Origin: Acidobacteriaceae bacterium
GTDB lineage: Bacteria; Acidobacteriota; Terriglobia; Terriglobales; Acidobacteriaceae
DNA length: 60,598 nt
Reading direction: 5' to 3'
Assembly (NCBI GenBank): GCA_025350325.1
Contig: JANXYB010000153.1
Location: 1-60,598, forward strand
Shown: positions 23,462 to 31,066 of the stretch, in pieces
Numbering within the stretch: position 1 is the stretch's first letter
How the letters are laid out: each line of letters begins with the position of its first letter
Position numbers and translations under genes: made by a program
The notes under the pieces: model-generated
What the model was told of the DNA's origin: nothing
Seen by the model: the letters and a program-made list of their open reading frames with translations, nothing else
Database searches by the model: none

Positions 23462-24718
23462 ATGGCAAAAAAATTACGTGTGGGAATCTTGTTTGGCGGG
23501 CGGAGCGGCGAGCACGAGGTTTCACTGCTATCGGCCGCTTCAATATTGAAGTCGATCGATCGCAAAAAGTTCGACGTGGTGCCGATCGGCATCAGCAAAG
23601 CAGGTCACTGGCTTACCGCCGACGCGGCTCAAGGATTACTTGAAGGTGGCGGATCTGATTTGCTCCCAGCGGGGGAATCATCCGACGCAACCGCCGTTTC
23701 TGGCGCCAACTTGCCACCAGTGAAATCACCTAAGAAACTTCGTGCGGGCGACCCTTCCATCACCCCCGATGCGCGACCACGCGCACAGGGCAAGCCGACG
23801 GTGCTGGCGCCTCAGCCGGCCGTCTCGACTATTGACATTTCAACCTCGCGTCTCAACAGCGATGCGGCGCTCGGTTCGCAGTCCCTTGACGTCGTCTTTC
23901 CCGTGCTCCACGGAACCTTTGGCGAGGACGGTACCATTCAGGGACTCTTCGAGCTGGCCGGCATCGCCTACGTCGGTTCGGGCGTGCTGGGCTCCGCGGC
24001 GGGCATGGATAAAGACGTAATGAAGCGTCTTTTTGCCCAGTCCAAACTGCCCATCGTCAAACACGTTACGCTGCTGCGCACGGAGTGGGAAGCGTCCCCG
24101 CGCAAGGCGATCGCGCAGATTGAAGCGGCGCTCAAGTACCCCCTTTTCATCAAGCCTGCCAATCTCGGCTCATCCGTTGGCATCAGTAAGGTGCATGACC
24201 GTAAGGAACTAGGCCCAGCGCTTGACCTTGCCGCCAAATACGATCGCAAGCTAGTGGTGGAGCAAGGCGTCGTCGGCCGTACCGGCAATGCCCGCGAGCT
24301 TGAAGTGGGAGTCCTCGGCAACGACCATCTCGAGGCCAGCGTTGTAGGCGAAATTATTCCCGGCAAAGAATTTTACGATTACGAGGCGAAATACTTATCC
24401 GAGGCGTCGGTCCCGATCATTCCTGCCAGGTTAACCCGCGCCGAGTCTACGCAAATTCGCGCCATGGCGGTCGCCGCGTTCCGTGCCTGCGACCTCGCGG
24501 GAATGGCCCGCGTCGACTTCCTTATGGAGCCGGACGGCAAGCGCCGCATCTACCTCAACGAGGTCAACACCCTACCCGGCTTCACCCAGATCAGTATGTA
24601 CCCAAAACTGTGGGAGGCTACGGGCGTCAAATACCGCGATCTGATCTCGCGCCTCATCGAACTGGGACTCGAACGCCAGCAGGAAAAGAATCGCAACACC
24701 TACAGCCGGGAAGAGTAA
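23462..24718 (+). CDS. ddl: D-alanine--D-alanine ligase
   Basis: An ATP-grasp enzyme that makes D-Ala-D-Ala for peptidoglycan. The N-terminal LFGGRSGEHEVSLLSAASI, HGTFGEDGTIQGLFELAGIAYVGSGV, KPANLGSSVGISKV and the omega-loop EFYDYEAKY (typical of D-Ala- rather than D-Lac-forming enzymes) are present, with MARVDFL and NEVNTLPGFT near the end. At 418 residues it is longer than usual because of a ~55-residue, Pro/Ser/Ala-rich insert at about residues 65-120. ATG 23462 gives the conserved MAKKLRVGILFGG start. Confidence 0.95.
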   Translation: MAKKLRVGILFGGRSGEHEVSLLSAASILKSIDRKKFDVVPIGISKAGHWLTADAAQGLLEGGGSDLLPAGESSDATAVSGANLPPVKSPKKLRAGDPSITPDARPRAQGKPTVLAPQPAVSTIDISTSRLNSDAALGSQSLDVVFPVLHGTFGEDGTIQGLFELAGIAYVGSGVLGSAAGMDKDVMKRLFAQSKLPIVKHVTLLRTEWEASPRKAIAQIEAALKYPLFIKPANLGSSVGISKVHDRKELGPALDLAAKYDRKLVVEQGVVGRTGNARELEVGVLGNDHLEASVVGEIIPGKEFYDYEAKYLSEASVPIIPARLTRAESTQIRAMAVAAFRACDLAGMARVDFLMEPDGKRRIYLNEVNTLPGFTQISMYPKLWEATGVKYRDLISRLIELGLERQQEKNRNTYSREE

Positions 24719-24719
24719 G

Positions 24720-24754
24720 AGAGACAGGGACCAGAGACTGGCACTAGGGCAGAA
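24720..24754 (+). repeat. Degenerate 7-bp-period array after ddl
   Basis: Adjacent heptamers including GGGACCA and GAGACTG begin two bases after the ddl stop. GGGACCA is identical to the word at 220-226. An inverted array lies at 24855-24882. Confidence 0.5.
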
Positions 24755-24854
24755 ACAATCTAAGGAACAGTTGCGGCACGCGCGGTGTCTATCTTAAGAG
24801 GATAATCTGCGTGAATATGACAACGGAGGCCAGCAACCTAACAGAATCGAGTTG

Positions 24855-24882
24855 CGAGTTCTAGTTTCTGGTCCGTTCTATG
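24855..24882 (-). repeat. Degenerate 7-bp-period array, inverted copy
   Basis: Heptamers such as TAGTTTC and TGGTCCG with a seven-base period. In reverse complement they match the 24720-24754 family, so the spacer between ddl and the next gene is bracketed by facing arrays. Confidence 0.45.
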
Positions 24883-24912
24883 CCTGTATTCTTAACCCGA
24901 GGAATTTGTTCG

Positions 24913-25419
24913 ATGACCCTGCTCGATGCTCCTGTCTTTGACGAACGTCGCGATCGCCGCCGCCAATTAATGTTTTACAGCGGCGTGGGCTCCGTTTTGC
25001 TGCTGGTGATAGTTTTTTGGCTGGTGTCGGGCATGCCTATCGATTGGCCTTGGCAGTGGTACAGCCACCTGGCGGGCAAATCCACCGCTAACCATTTTCT
25101 TGAGGCGGTCGAGAAAAATGACCTGCGAAAGGCATATAGCATCTGGCTGCACGATCCCGATTGGCAAAAGCATCCCGAGAAATACGGCTCGTACCCATTC
25201 TCCCGCTTCCAGCAGGATTGGAGTACCACCAGCCCCGACAACGAGTATGGAGTCATCCAGACCCACAAGATTGTGGCCGCGCGCGTCTATCACAATGTGC
25301 TGTTGATGGGCATCCTGATCAACGGCCGTAAGAGCAAAGCGCTCTTTCTTACCTATTTTCCTAAAGATAAAACGCTCAACTTTGCGCCGCCCGATGAGGA
25401 ACTTTACCTCGGCCCATAG
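24913..25419 (+). CDS. Single-TM protein of unknown function
   Basis: A 168-residue protein. After a short charged N terminus (ERRDRRRQ) a single hydrophobic helix, LLLVIVFWLVSG, anchors it, followed by a ~120-residue soluble domain containing HFLEAVEKNDLRKAYSIWLHD, a helical SnoaL/NTF2-like opening, and a beta-rich end. It is probably an outside-facing domain. The ATG at 24913 has GAGGAA upstream; ATG 24880 is a weaker alternative. No family was recognised with confidence. It lies between ddl and convergent fabD. Confidence 0.7.
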   Translation: MTLLDAPVFDERRDRRRQLMFYSGVGSVLLLVIVFWLVSGMPIDWPWQWYSHLAGKSTANHFLEAVEKNDLRKAYSIWLHDPDWQKHPEKYGSYPFSRFQQDWSTTSPDNEYGVIQTHKIVAARVYHNVLLMGILINGRKSKALFLTYFPKDKTLNFAPPDEELYLGP

Positions 25420-25490
25420 GCGCAAAATCCGCGCGAAGGATCGGTTGTAGCGCAAAGCGCACGGCCTTCATTCAAACCTGCGAATGAGGG

Positions 25491-26435
25491 CTAAGCTTTC
25501 AACTCAGCCAGCGTTTTCTCCAAACTGGTCGCGTCCTCGACGTTGAGTGACTTTTGGGTGGGATCGATCTGTTTCAAAAGCCCGCAGAGCACTTTCCCCG
25601 GTCCAACTTCAACGAAGAGGTCTGCGCCCGCGCCCAGCAGCGCTTGCGTGCAATCGACCCAACGCACCGCCCCGGTGACCTGGCGAATCAGCGCATCGCG
25701 CGCGCCTTGTGCTGAAGTGACAAGCGCTCCTGAAACATTTGCCGCCACGGGAAACTGCGGATCGGCCAGGGCCAATCCGGCCAGCACGCGTGCCACTTCC
25801 TCCTGCGCCGGTTGCATCAGCGAGCAGTGGAAAGGGGCGCTCACCGGAAGGATCACCACGCGCCGCGCGCCTTTTGCTTTTGCCAGCGCCGCGGCTCGCT
25901 CAACTGCCGCTAGCGCGCCTGAGATCACAGTCTGGCCTGGAGAGTTGAAATTAGCCGGCGCGACGGGCAAGCCAGTTTCATTGGCAGCTTCAATGCAAGC
26001 CTCGGCTACCTGCGCGGCGTCAAGCAACAATACTGCTGCCATCGCTCCCTGCCCGGCTGGAACCGCTCGCTGCATGGCTCGTCCGCGCGCCTTCACCGCA
26101 CGCACGGCATCGGCAAAATTGAGCGTTCCCGCGGCAACGTGCGCCGACCACTCGCCGAGGGAATGACCCGCAGCCAGTGCCGGCGAAACGCCGTGCGCGT
26201 TTAACACGCGCCACGCCGCGATGCTCACCGTCAATATTGCAGGCTGCGTATTTTCGGTCAGCTTCAGGTCTTCTTCAGGACCCCCGAAGCACAGCTTCGA
26301 AAGCGCAAATCCGCACGCCTCATCGGCTTCGGCAAACGTGTCTGCTGCGACGGGGAAACGCTCGGCGAGTTCGCGGCCCATGCCTACGGTCTGCGAACCC
26401 TGCCCCGGAAAAAGGAAGGCAATCTTGGTGGACAT
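25491..26435 (-). CDS. fabD: Malonyl-CoA:ACP transacylase
   Basis: Loads malonate from CoA onto acyl-carrier protein for fatty-acid synthesis. It begins with the hallmark FLFPGQGSQTVGMG. The catalytic serine motif is GHSLGEWSA (Trp where most have Tyr). The later SAPFHCSLM supplies the catalytic histidine, and VEVGPGKVL is near the end. Its 314 residues match the family. It is transcribed away from the rhomboid-like gene's position but on the same strand, 121 bp downstream of that gene. Its partners fabF and acpP are 26 kb away. Confidence 0.95.
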   Translation of the reverse strand: MSTKIAFLFPGQGSQTVGMGRELAERFPVAADTFAEADEACGFALSKLCFGGPEEDLKLTENTQPAILTVSIAAWRVLNAHGVSPALAAGHSLGEWSAHVAAGTLNFADAVRAVKARGRAMQRAVPAGQGAMAAVLLLDAAQVAEACIEAANETGLPVAPANFNSPGQTVISGALAAVERAAALAKAKGARRVVILPVSAPFHCSLMQPAQEEVARVLAGLALADPQFPVAANVSGALVTSAQGARDALIRQVTGAVRWVDCTQALLGAGADLFVEVGPGKVLCGLLKQIDPTQKSLNVEDATSLEKTLAELKA

Positions 26436-26556
26436 TTCAGAAAAGATTGTAACTCTTCAACTCAAACCACGGCCCGTCGCTGTATGCGCCGGTCTCCTGC
26501 GCTGGGATGGCTGCCGGCACCCGCAATCGGATCGCACTTCAGTGATGGTGCCGGAT

Positions 26557-27372
26557 CTAGTTCCAGCGCTTCTTGTCTTCGTGGTCTTCGTCGATCTGGC
26601 GGCCATTGCCGTCGAACCGCACCGTGCGTCCCTGCGACCGCATGTACACCTCGAATTTACGCGCGGCGCGGCGGCGCTTCCAGCGATAGTAGCGATTGCG
26701 CAACCCATACCAGCGCTCGCTAAATGAGAATGAGACCCCGCGCTTGGGGGCCATGCGAACGTACACGAATCCTGCCAATGCTCCGCCCAGTTGCGAGAAG
26801 GCGTACATGCGTTGTTCGCCAAAGGTCATGGCAATCGCGATCAGAGCGTAGATCACGACCATGTATCGAGCCTTGATACCGATAGTAAAAAACAGCAGAA
26901 ACTGCGTGTCTCCGTAGAGCAACCCGATCGCCACCAGAAGCCCAAAGACACCCCCGAAGCAACCATATAGAGGAACCACGGGGAGCGCCGATCCGAGCGT
27001 GCCGCTCACCGCATAAAGTGCCAACGCGGCAAGCGTTGTGCCCAGCACCGAGAACCCATAAAGCCCTGTAATCCAAACGTCTGAGTGAAATGCCTCAAGA
27101 AATCCCGCCAGGAACCACAACGAAAGCAGTTCAAACAGGGTTCCAAGCAGTGTGGGGTGGATAAGGCTGTAGGTAATGGGTTGCCAGAGGGCGCCATGCA
27201 GAAAATATCCGGGATCGAAGGCCAGCAAACGAGCCACACGGCTTGTGGTAGAGGCAAAGGCCAGCCCGGCCAGCGCCAGCGCAAAATACGCGCCAAGATT
27301 TACCAGCACCAGGCGGCGGGTAGCACCGCGGAACTCGGGGAAAGCGAACGGAGTGGCGCCAATCCTTGCCAT
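26557..27372 (-). CDS. Rhomboid-family membrane protein, catalytic residues missing
   Basis: A 271-residue protein with about six hydrophobic helices in the rhomboid arrangement: WQPITYSLIHPTLLGTLFELLSLWFLAGFLEA corresponds to the first loop and helix 2. Where active rhomboids have GxSG, this has YGCFGGVFG, with Phe at the serine position. Where the catalytic His is expected (HxxGA), it reads QLGGALAG. It should therefore be a non-proteolytic relative. A basic C-terminal tail (WKRRRAARKF) follows the last helix. Start ATG 27372; a TTG three codons earlier is possible. Confidence 0.72.
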   Translation of the reverse strand: MARIGATPFAFPEFRGATRRLVLVNLGAYFALALAGLAFASTTSRVARLLAFDPGYFLHGALWQPITYSLIHPTLLGTLFELLSLWFLAGFLEAFHSDVWITGLYGFSVLGTTLAALALYAVSGTLGSALPVVPLYGCFGGVFGLLVAIGLLYGDTQFLLFFTIGIKARYMVVIYALIAIAMTFGEQRMYAFSQLGGALAGFVYVRMAPKRGVSFSFSERWYGLRNRYYRWKRRRAARKFEVYMRSQGRTVRFDGNGRQIDEDHEDKKRWN

Positions 27373-27645
27373 AGCAGACAACAGGTTAAATCGTTGGACG
27401 TAGGCGTGTCATGGAAAGTCGCTTTGTCCGACATAACTCGCACTTTCACCGGTGGGGCTACAGGAGGGTGGGCACCGCAACCAAATGCAATTATTCGAGT
27501 CTGTTGTCGGTACGACTGCGTCAGCCTTAGGAGGATTGCAATTAGGAATGCAACGCCAATAACGATTTCGCTATCAGACTTAGAGCGCGAAATGCTCGTG
27601 GTACTCTCGATGTTCAACGATCTTCATCGGGTGTTCACTGGCCTC

Positions 27646-27673
27646 TTGACCTTTAAGCCGGTTTGCCTAAAAC
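27646..27673 (+). promoter_or_regulatory. Sigma70-like promoter of the LysW-like gene
   Basis: TTGACC (27646-27651) and TAAAAC (27668-27673) are 16 bp apart, with transcription expected near 27680 and a short leader before ATG 27738. The rest of the 365-bp gap from 27373 holds no convincing gene. Confidence 0.5.
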
Positions 27674-27737
27674 TAGCGGAGTCGTATCATCAAGTACCGT
27701 CATCCTACCTGCAAATTGTTTTGAGAGAAAGGCTGCC

Positions 27738-27935
27738 ATGACCAGCTGCCCTGAATGCGAGAATGAACTGAGCATCGAACTGGACGAAATAGACGAAGGC
27801 GACGTAGTCACTTGTGATGAATGCGGGACCGAATACGAAATAGTCGGCGTCGAGCCACTCGAACTTTCGCGTGTCGACGACGCCACCATCGTGGATGAAG
27901 AAGAACTGGTTTCAGAGGAAGAGGAAGACGATTGA
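27738..27935 (+). CDS. LysW-like small zinc-ribbon acidic protein (65 aa)
   Basis: The product starts MTSCPECENELSIE and contains EGDVVTCDECGTEYEIVGVEPLEL. The C4/C7 and C26/C29 pairs plus the acidic tail match LysW, the amino-group carrier protein of the alpha-aminoadipate lysine/arginine pathways. LysW proteins end in EDWGE, whose last Glu carries the substrate; here the end is EEEEDD, so the attachment site is altered. No lysX/lysZ-type genes are nearby. AAAGG lies five bases before the ATG. The stop overlaps the start of the next gene. A role as a carrier is uncertain; a simple zinc-ribbon adaptor is possible. Confidence 0.7.
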   Translation: MTSCPECENELSIELDEIDEGDVVTCDECGTEYEIVGVEPLELSRVDDATIVDEEELVSEEEEDD

Positions 27936-28315
27936 GATTGAACCGCGCACGACTTGTTGCCTCGGTGGCGTTTGCTGCCTTGACCGCAGGAATGGTTCCG
28001 TCAGCCCAGCATCATGGAGGCGACGGGATCTCCGTTGCCTACGCGCAAAACATGGGGCAGCGCAATGTCATGGGCACCGTGGTTGACGCCGATGCGACGC
28101 CGGTGCCGAGCGCCACCGTGTTCCTCAAAAACCTAAAAACCAAGGCCATCCGAAGCTATACCTCTGCGAGCGACGGCCGGTTTCGCTTTACCCAGGTCAC
28201 CATGGCGGACGACTACGAACTTTGGGCGCAGAAAGACGGTAAGAAGAGCGTGATGAAGACGGTCAGTGCCTGGGATGCGCACACTGATTTTGAGACCGAG
28301 TTGAAAATGAAGTAG
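27932..28315 (+). CDS. Small secreted carboxypeptidase-regulatory-like protein
   Basis: A 127-residue protein with a signal peptide (LVASVAFAALTAGMV, cleavage possible near AYAQ) and one beta-sandwich module of the carboxypeptidase-D regulatory type: VMGTVVDADATPVPSATVFLKN, then SDGRFRFTQV. Such modules are common in secreted acidobacterial proteins and mediate binding or stability. The start is TTG 27932, which shares bases with the preceding TGA stop (TTGA overlap) and follows GAGGAAG, so it is probably translationally coupled. TTG 27938 is an alternative. No catalytic residues are seen. Confidence 0.7.
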   Translation: MRLNRARLVASVAFAALTAGMVPSAQHHGGDGISVAYAQNMGQRNVMGTVVDADATPVPSATVFLKNLKTKAIRSYTSASDGRFRFTQVTMADDYELWAQKDGKKSVMKTVSAWDAHTDFETELKMK

Positions 28316-28396
28316 GCGGCGCCGCGACCGCCACAATCGGTGGCAGCGCGTGTCTTGACTTCGCCGCCTTCGCTCATGGGGCTAGCCAACCGCGGC

Positions 28397-29881
28397 TTAT
28401 CCCTCCAGCTTTTTTGTCACCAATTCGTTGAGCAGGGCCGGGTTTGCCTGACCCTTTGACGCCTTCATGACCTGGCCTACGAAAAAGGCTGCGACCGTTT
28501 TCTTTCCGCCGCGATACTGCTCTACCTGCTTCGGATTGTTCGCGATCGTTTCATCGATCATCGCCTCAATCGCTGCGGAATCCGTGATTTGCTGCGGCTT
28601 CTCGCGCTCATAGGCAACAGCGAAATCTTCGCCCCTGACGAAGCACACATCGAACAACTGCTTGAGCTGCTTCGAGCTGATTTTTCCCTCATCCAGCAAG
28701 TCCGCTGCCAGCACTACGCCCGCCATCGAGACCGGGGACTGATCCAGCTCCAACCCCTGCGCCTTCAGCCGTCCTCCGAGTTCGCTCAGCAATACATTGG
28801 CGACGCGGCGCGGGCTTTTTGCAGTGCGCGCAGCCGCTTCAAACCGATCCGCAAACTCCCGCGAAGCCGTCAAAGTACGCGCGTCCTGATCGTTCAATTC
28901 GTACTCAGCCATCATGCGCGCGCGCCGTGCCTCGGGCAGTTCGGGAAGCTTAGCTTTTGCAGCCGCAAGAAACTCAGCAGTCACAATCAGCGGCGGCAAA
29001 TCCGGCTCAGGGAAATAGCGGTAGTCGTGGGCCTGCTCCTTCGACCGCATCGAATACGTGCGGCCCTCAGTCGAGTTCCACAGCCGCGTCTCCTGAATGA
29101 CGCGCCCGCCGTCTTCGATGACCTCGATCTGCCGCTCAATTTCATATTCGAGTGCTGCGCGAATATAGCGAAAGCTGTTGACGTTTTTCACTTCCGCCTT
29201 GGTGCCGAATTTTTCCTGCCCCCTTGGCCGCACGCTCACGTTGGCGTCGCAGCGCAGCGAGCCCTCTTCCATGTTGCAGTCGGAGACGCCTGTATAGAGC
29301 AGAATTTCCTTGAGCCGCGTGAGGTATTCAAAGGCCTCCTCGGGGGTACGAATGTCAGGCTCGGAAACGATTTCGATCAGCGGCGTGCCGCAGCGATTTA
29401 AATCAAGATACGTGCGTGTGGCGGAATCGCCAAAGCCATCGTGCAGGCTCTTGCCGGCATCCTCCTCCATGTGTAGGCGCGTAACACCAATGCGCTTGAT
29501 CGATCCGATAGTCCCGTCCGCCGTTGGCACGTCGATCCAGCCATGTTCCGCGATGGGCTTGTCGAATTGAGAAATCTGGTAGCCCTTGGGCAGATCGGGA
29601 TAGAAATAATTCTTCCGGGCAAAGATTGAGCGCTCTCTTACCTGGCAGTTGATCGCCAGCGCCGCGAGCGTTGCAAACTCGACCGCCTTCGCGTTCAGTA
29701 CGGGGAGCGCGCCCGGCAGGCCAAGGCACACGGGGCACACATTCGTGTTCGGTTCCGATCCGAAATGATTGGCACATCCGCAGAAAGCCTTGGTGGCGGT
29801 CAGCAGTTGCACATGAACTTCGAGTCCAATAACCGGCTCGTACTTGGTCAGAATTTCCGGCGAAAGCGCTGTGGCGGGCAT
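28397..29881 (-). CDS. gatB: Asp/Glu-tRNA amidotransferase subunit B
   Basis: Subunit of GatCAB, which converts Glu-tRNA(Gln) and Asp-tRNA(Asn) to the amidated forms. The N terminus reads YEPVIGLEVHVQL, and the hallmarks NVCPVCLGLPGALPVLN, FARKNYFYPDLPKGYQISQF, and MEEGSLRCDANVSVRP are present. The 494 residues include the C-terminal YqeY-like domain (KGQANPALLNELVTKKL). GatA and GatC are not in the window. Its presence implies indirect charging of at least one amide tRNA. Confidence 0.97.
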   Translation of the reverse strand: MPATALSPEILTKYEPVIGLEVHVQLLTATKAFCGCANHFGSEPNTNVCPVCLGLPGALPVLNAKAVEFATLAALAINCQVRERSIFARKNYFYPDLPKGYQISQFDKPIAEHGWIDVPTADGTIGSIKRIGVTRLHMEEDAGKSLHDGFGDSATRTYLDLNRCGTPLIEIVSEPDIRTPEEAFEYLTRLKEILLYTGVSDCNMEEGSLRCDANVSVRPRGQEKFGTKAEVKNVNSFRYIRAALEYEIERQIEVIEDGGRVIQETRLWNSTEGRTYSMRSKEQAHDYRYFPEPDLPPLIVTAEFLAAAKAKLPELPEARRARMMAEYELNDQDARTLTASREFADRFEAAARTAKSPRRVANVLLSELGGRLKAQGLELDQSPVSMAGVVLAADLLDEGKISSKQLKQLFDVCFVRGEDFAVAYEREKPQQITDSAAIEAMIDETIANNPKQVEQYRGGKKTVAAFFVGQVMKASKGQANPALLNELVTKKLEG

Positions 29882-29932
29882 CTATAAATTCTAGCGCGAC
29901 TGGGGCAAGCGCCGACGTTCAGTGGAGCGACT

Positions 29933-29965
29933 CCCCATCCTCCGCCGACTGTGCGAAGGATGGGG
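29933..29965. repeat. Palindromic intergenic element between VOC gene and gatB
   Basis: CCCCATCCT and AGGATGGGG pair across a 15-base centre. It has no T run on either strand and resembles short REP-like palindromes. It could still stabilise or end the minus-strand VOC transcript. Confidence 0.45.
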
Positions 29966-30003
29966 CACCCGGATTTGGGGTGATCGCAAGACGTTACGAG
30001 TAG

Positions 30004-30939
30004 CTACTCCGCTGGATCCTCCGCCGTAAAGGGCGAGCAGCAAGGCTTTTCAGTGGCATGGAAGTTCATCAGCTCAAGCCGTATCCCGTCCGGATCATAC
30101 ATATTGAACTGCCCCTTGCCGTCCTTGCCCATCTGCGTGTGTCCATCGTTTTTGACGCCTTCGAGTCGCCCGCCGTCTTTTAGCGTTTTGTAAGCCGTAT
30201 CGACCGACACTTCACCGACCGAGAGGTGATCGAGCACGCCCAGGTCGTGCTGCGACATATTCGTCGGAATGGCCGTGCCTGACGGGCCGCTGGTCAGCAT
30301 GTATTCAAGCCAGTCGCGGCTGTCGGGCATCTGCTGGCTCACCCAGTCGATCTTACTTTCCTTCATGCCTCCGAACCAATAAGGATGAAACCCCAGCAGG
30401 CCGCGGTAAAACTTGTCTTCGGCAGCGCGGTCGTGCACCAGTATTCCGACGTGAATGATGTGATGGCCCACCACATTCGGTGCGTCGGGAGCCTTGGCGT
30501 CTGCCGGCGGCTGCACAAACTCCACCTTGTTGCCCTCGGGATCAAGCACCGTGAACCACTGACTACCATCCGAGCCCTTGCTGATCTTGGACGGTGTCTT
30601 CCAGCCTTTCGCCGCCAGGTATTTGCGCATCCCCTCGGCGCTGGTCGTGTTGTAGGCCGTATGGTCGAGCCGGTTGATGCCGGAGTTCGGAGGCAATGGC
30701 AGCACCTCGACAAACTGCGTCGCACCGAACGCATAACGCACACCCTGAGGATTTTGCGGGTCAGGCACCTTTGCCGCGCCAATCACTTCGCGGTAATAGT
30801 GATCCGTCGCTGTCGGATCCGACGTGTAAACAGACAGGTGCGAAATGCCCGTGATCTTTGGACGTGCGGGCGCGGTCGCAGCGATGGCGGATACGGTTAG
30901 GGCGGAAAGAACGGCAACAGCAAAAAGCCTTGACTGCAT
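30004..30939 (-). CDS. Secreted VOC (glyoxalase/dioxygenase-fold) protein
   Basis: A 311-residue protein with a signal peptide (LFAVAVLSALTVSAIAATA) and two vicinal-oxygen-chelate modules. Module one begins ISHLSVYTSDPTATDHYYREVIG and module two VVGHHIIHVGILVHDRAAEDKFYRGLLG. Conserved His and Glu near HLSV, LDHLSVGE and IRLELMNF could bind metal. Export makes a classic glyoxalase unlikely; the substrate is unknown. GAGG precedes ATG 30939. A nine-residue longer start at 30966 is less likely. It is divergent from the M20 peptidase gene. Confidence 0.78.
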   Translation of the reverse strand: MQSRLFAVAVLSALTVSAIAATAPARPKITGISHLSVYTSDPTATDHYYREVIGAAKVPDPQNPQGVRYAFGATQFVEVLPLPPNSGINRLDHTAYNTTSAEGMRKYLAAKGWKTPSKISKGSDGSQWFTVLDPEGNKVEFVQPPADAKAPDAPNVVGHHIIHVGILVHDRAAEDKFYRGLLGFHPYWFGGMKESKIDWVSQQMPDSRDWLEYMLTSGPSGTAIPTNMSQHDLGVLDHLSVGEVSVDTAYKTLKDGGRLEGVKNDGHTQMGKDGKGQFNMYDPDGIRLELMNFHATEKPCCSPFTAEDPAE

Positions 30940-31066
30940 GATGCACCTCGAAACTTGTAGCCGCACTACGATAAATCGATTTGGCGTTTACTGTAAACCC
31001 GGCCCCTGCGCGCCCGACGCACGATGGATTGCTTCTCACGCCAACCGTCCGCCGTACAATGCCGTA

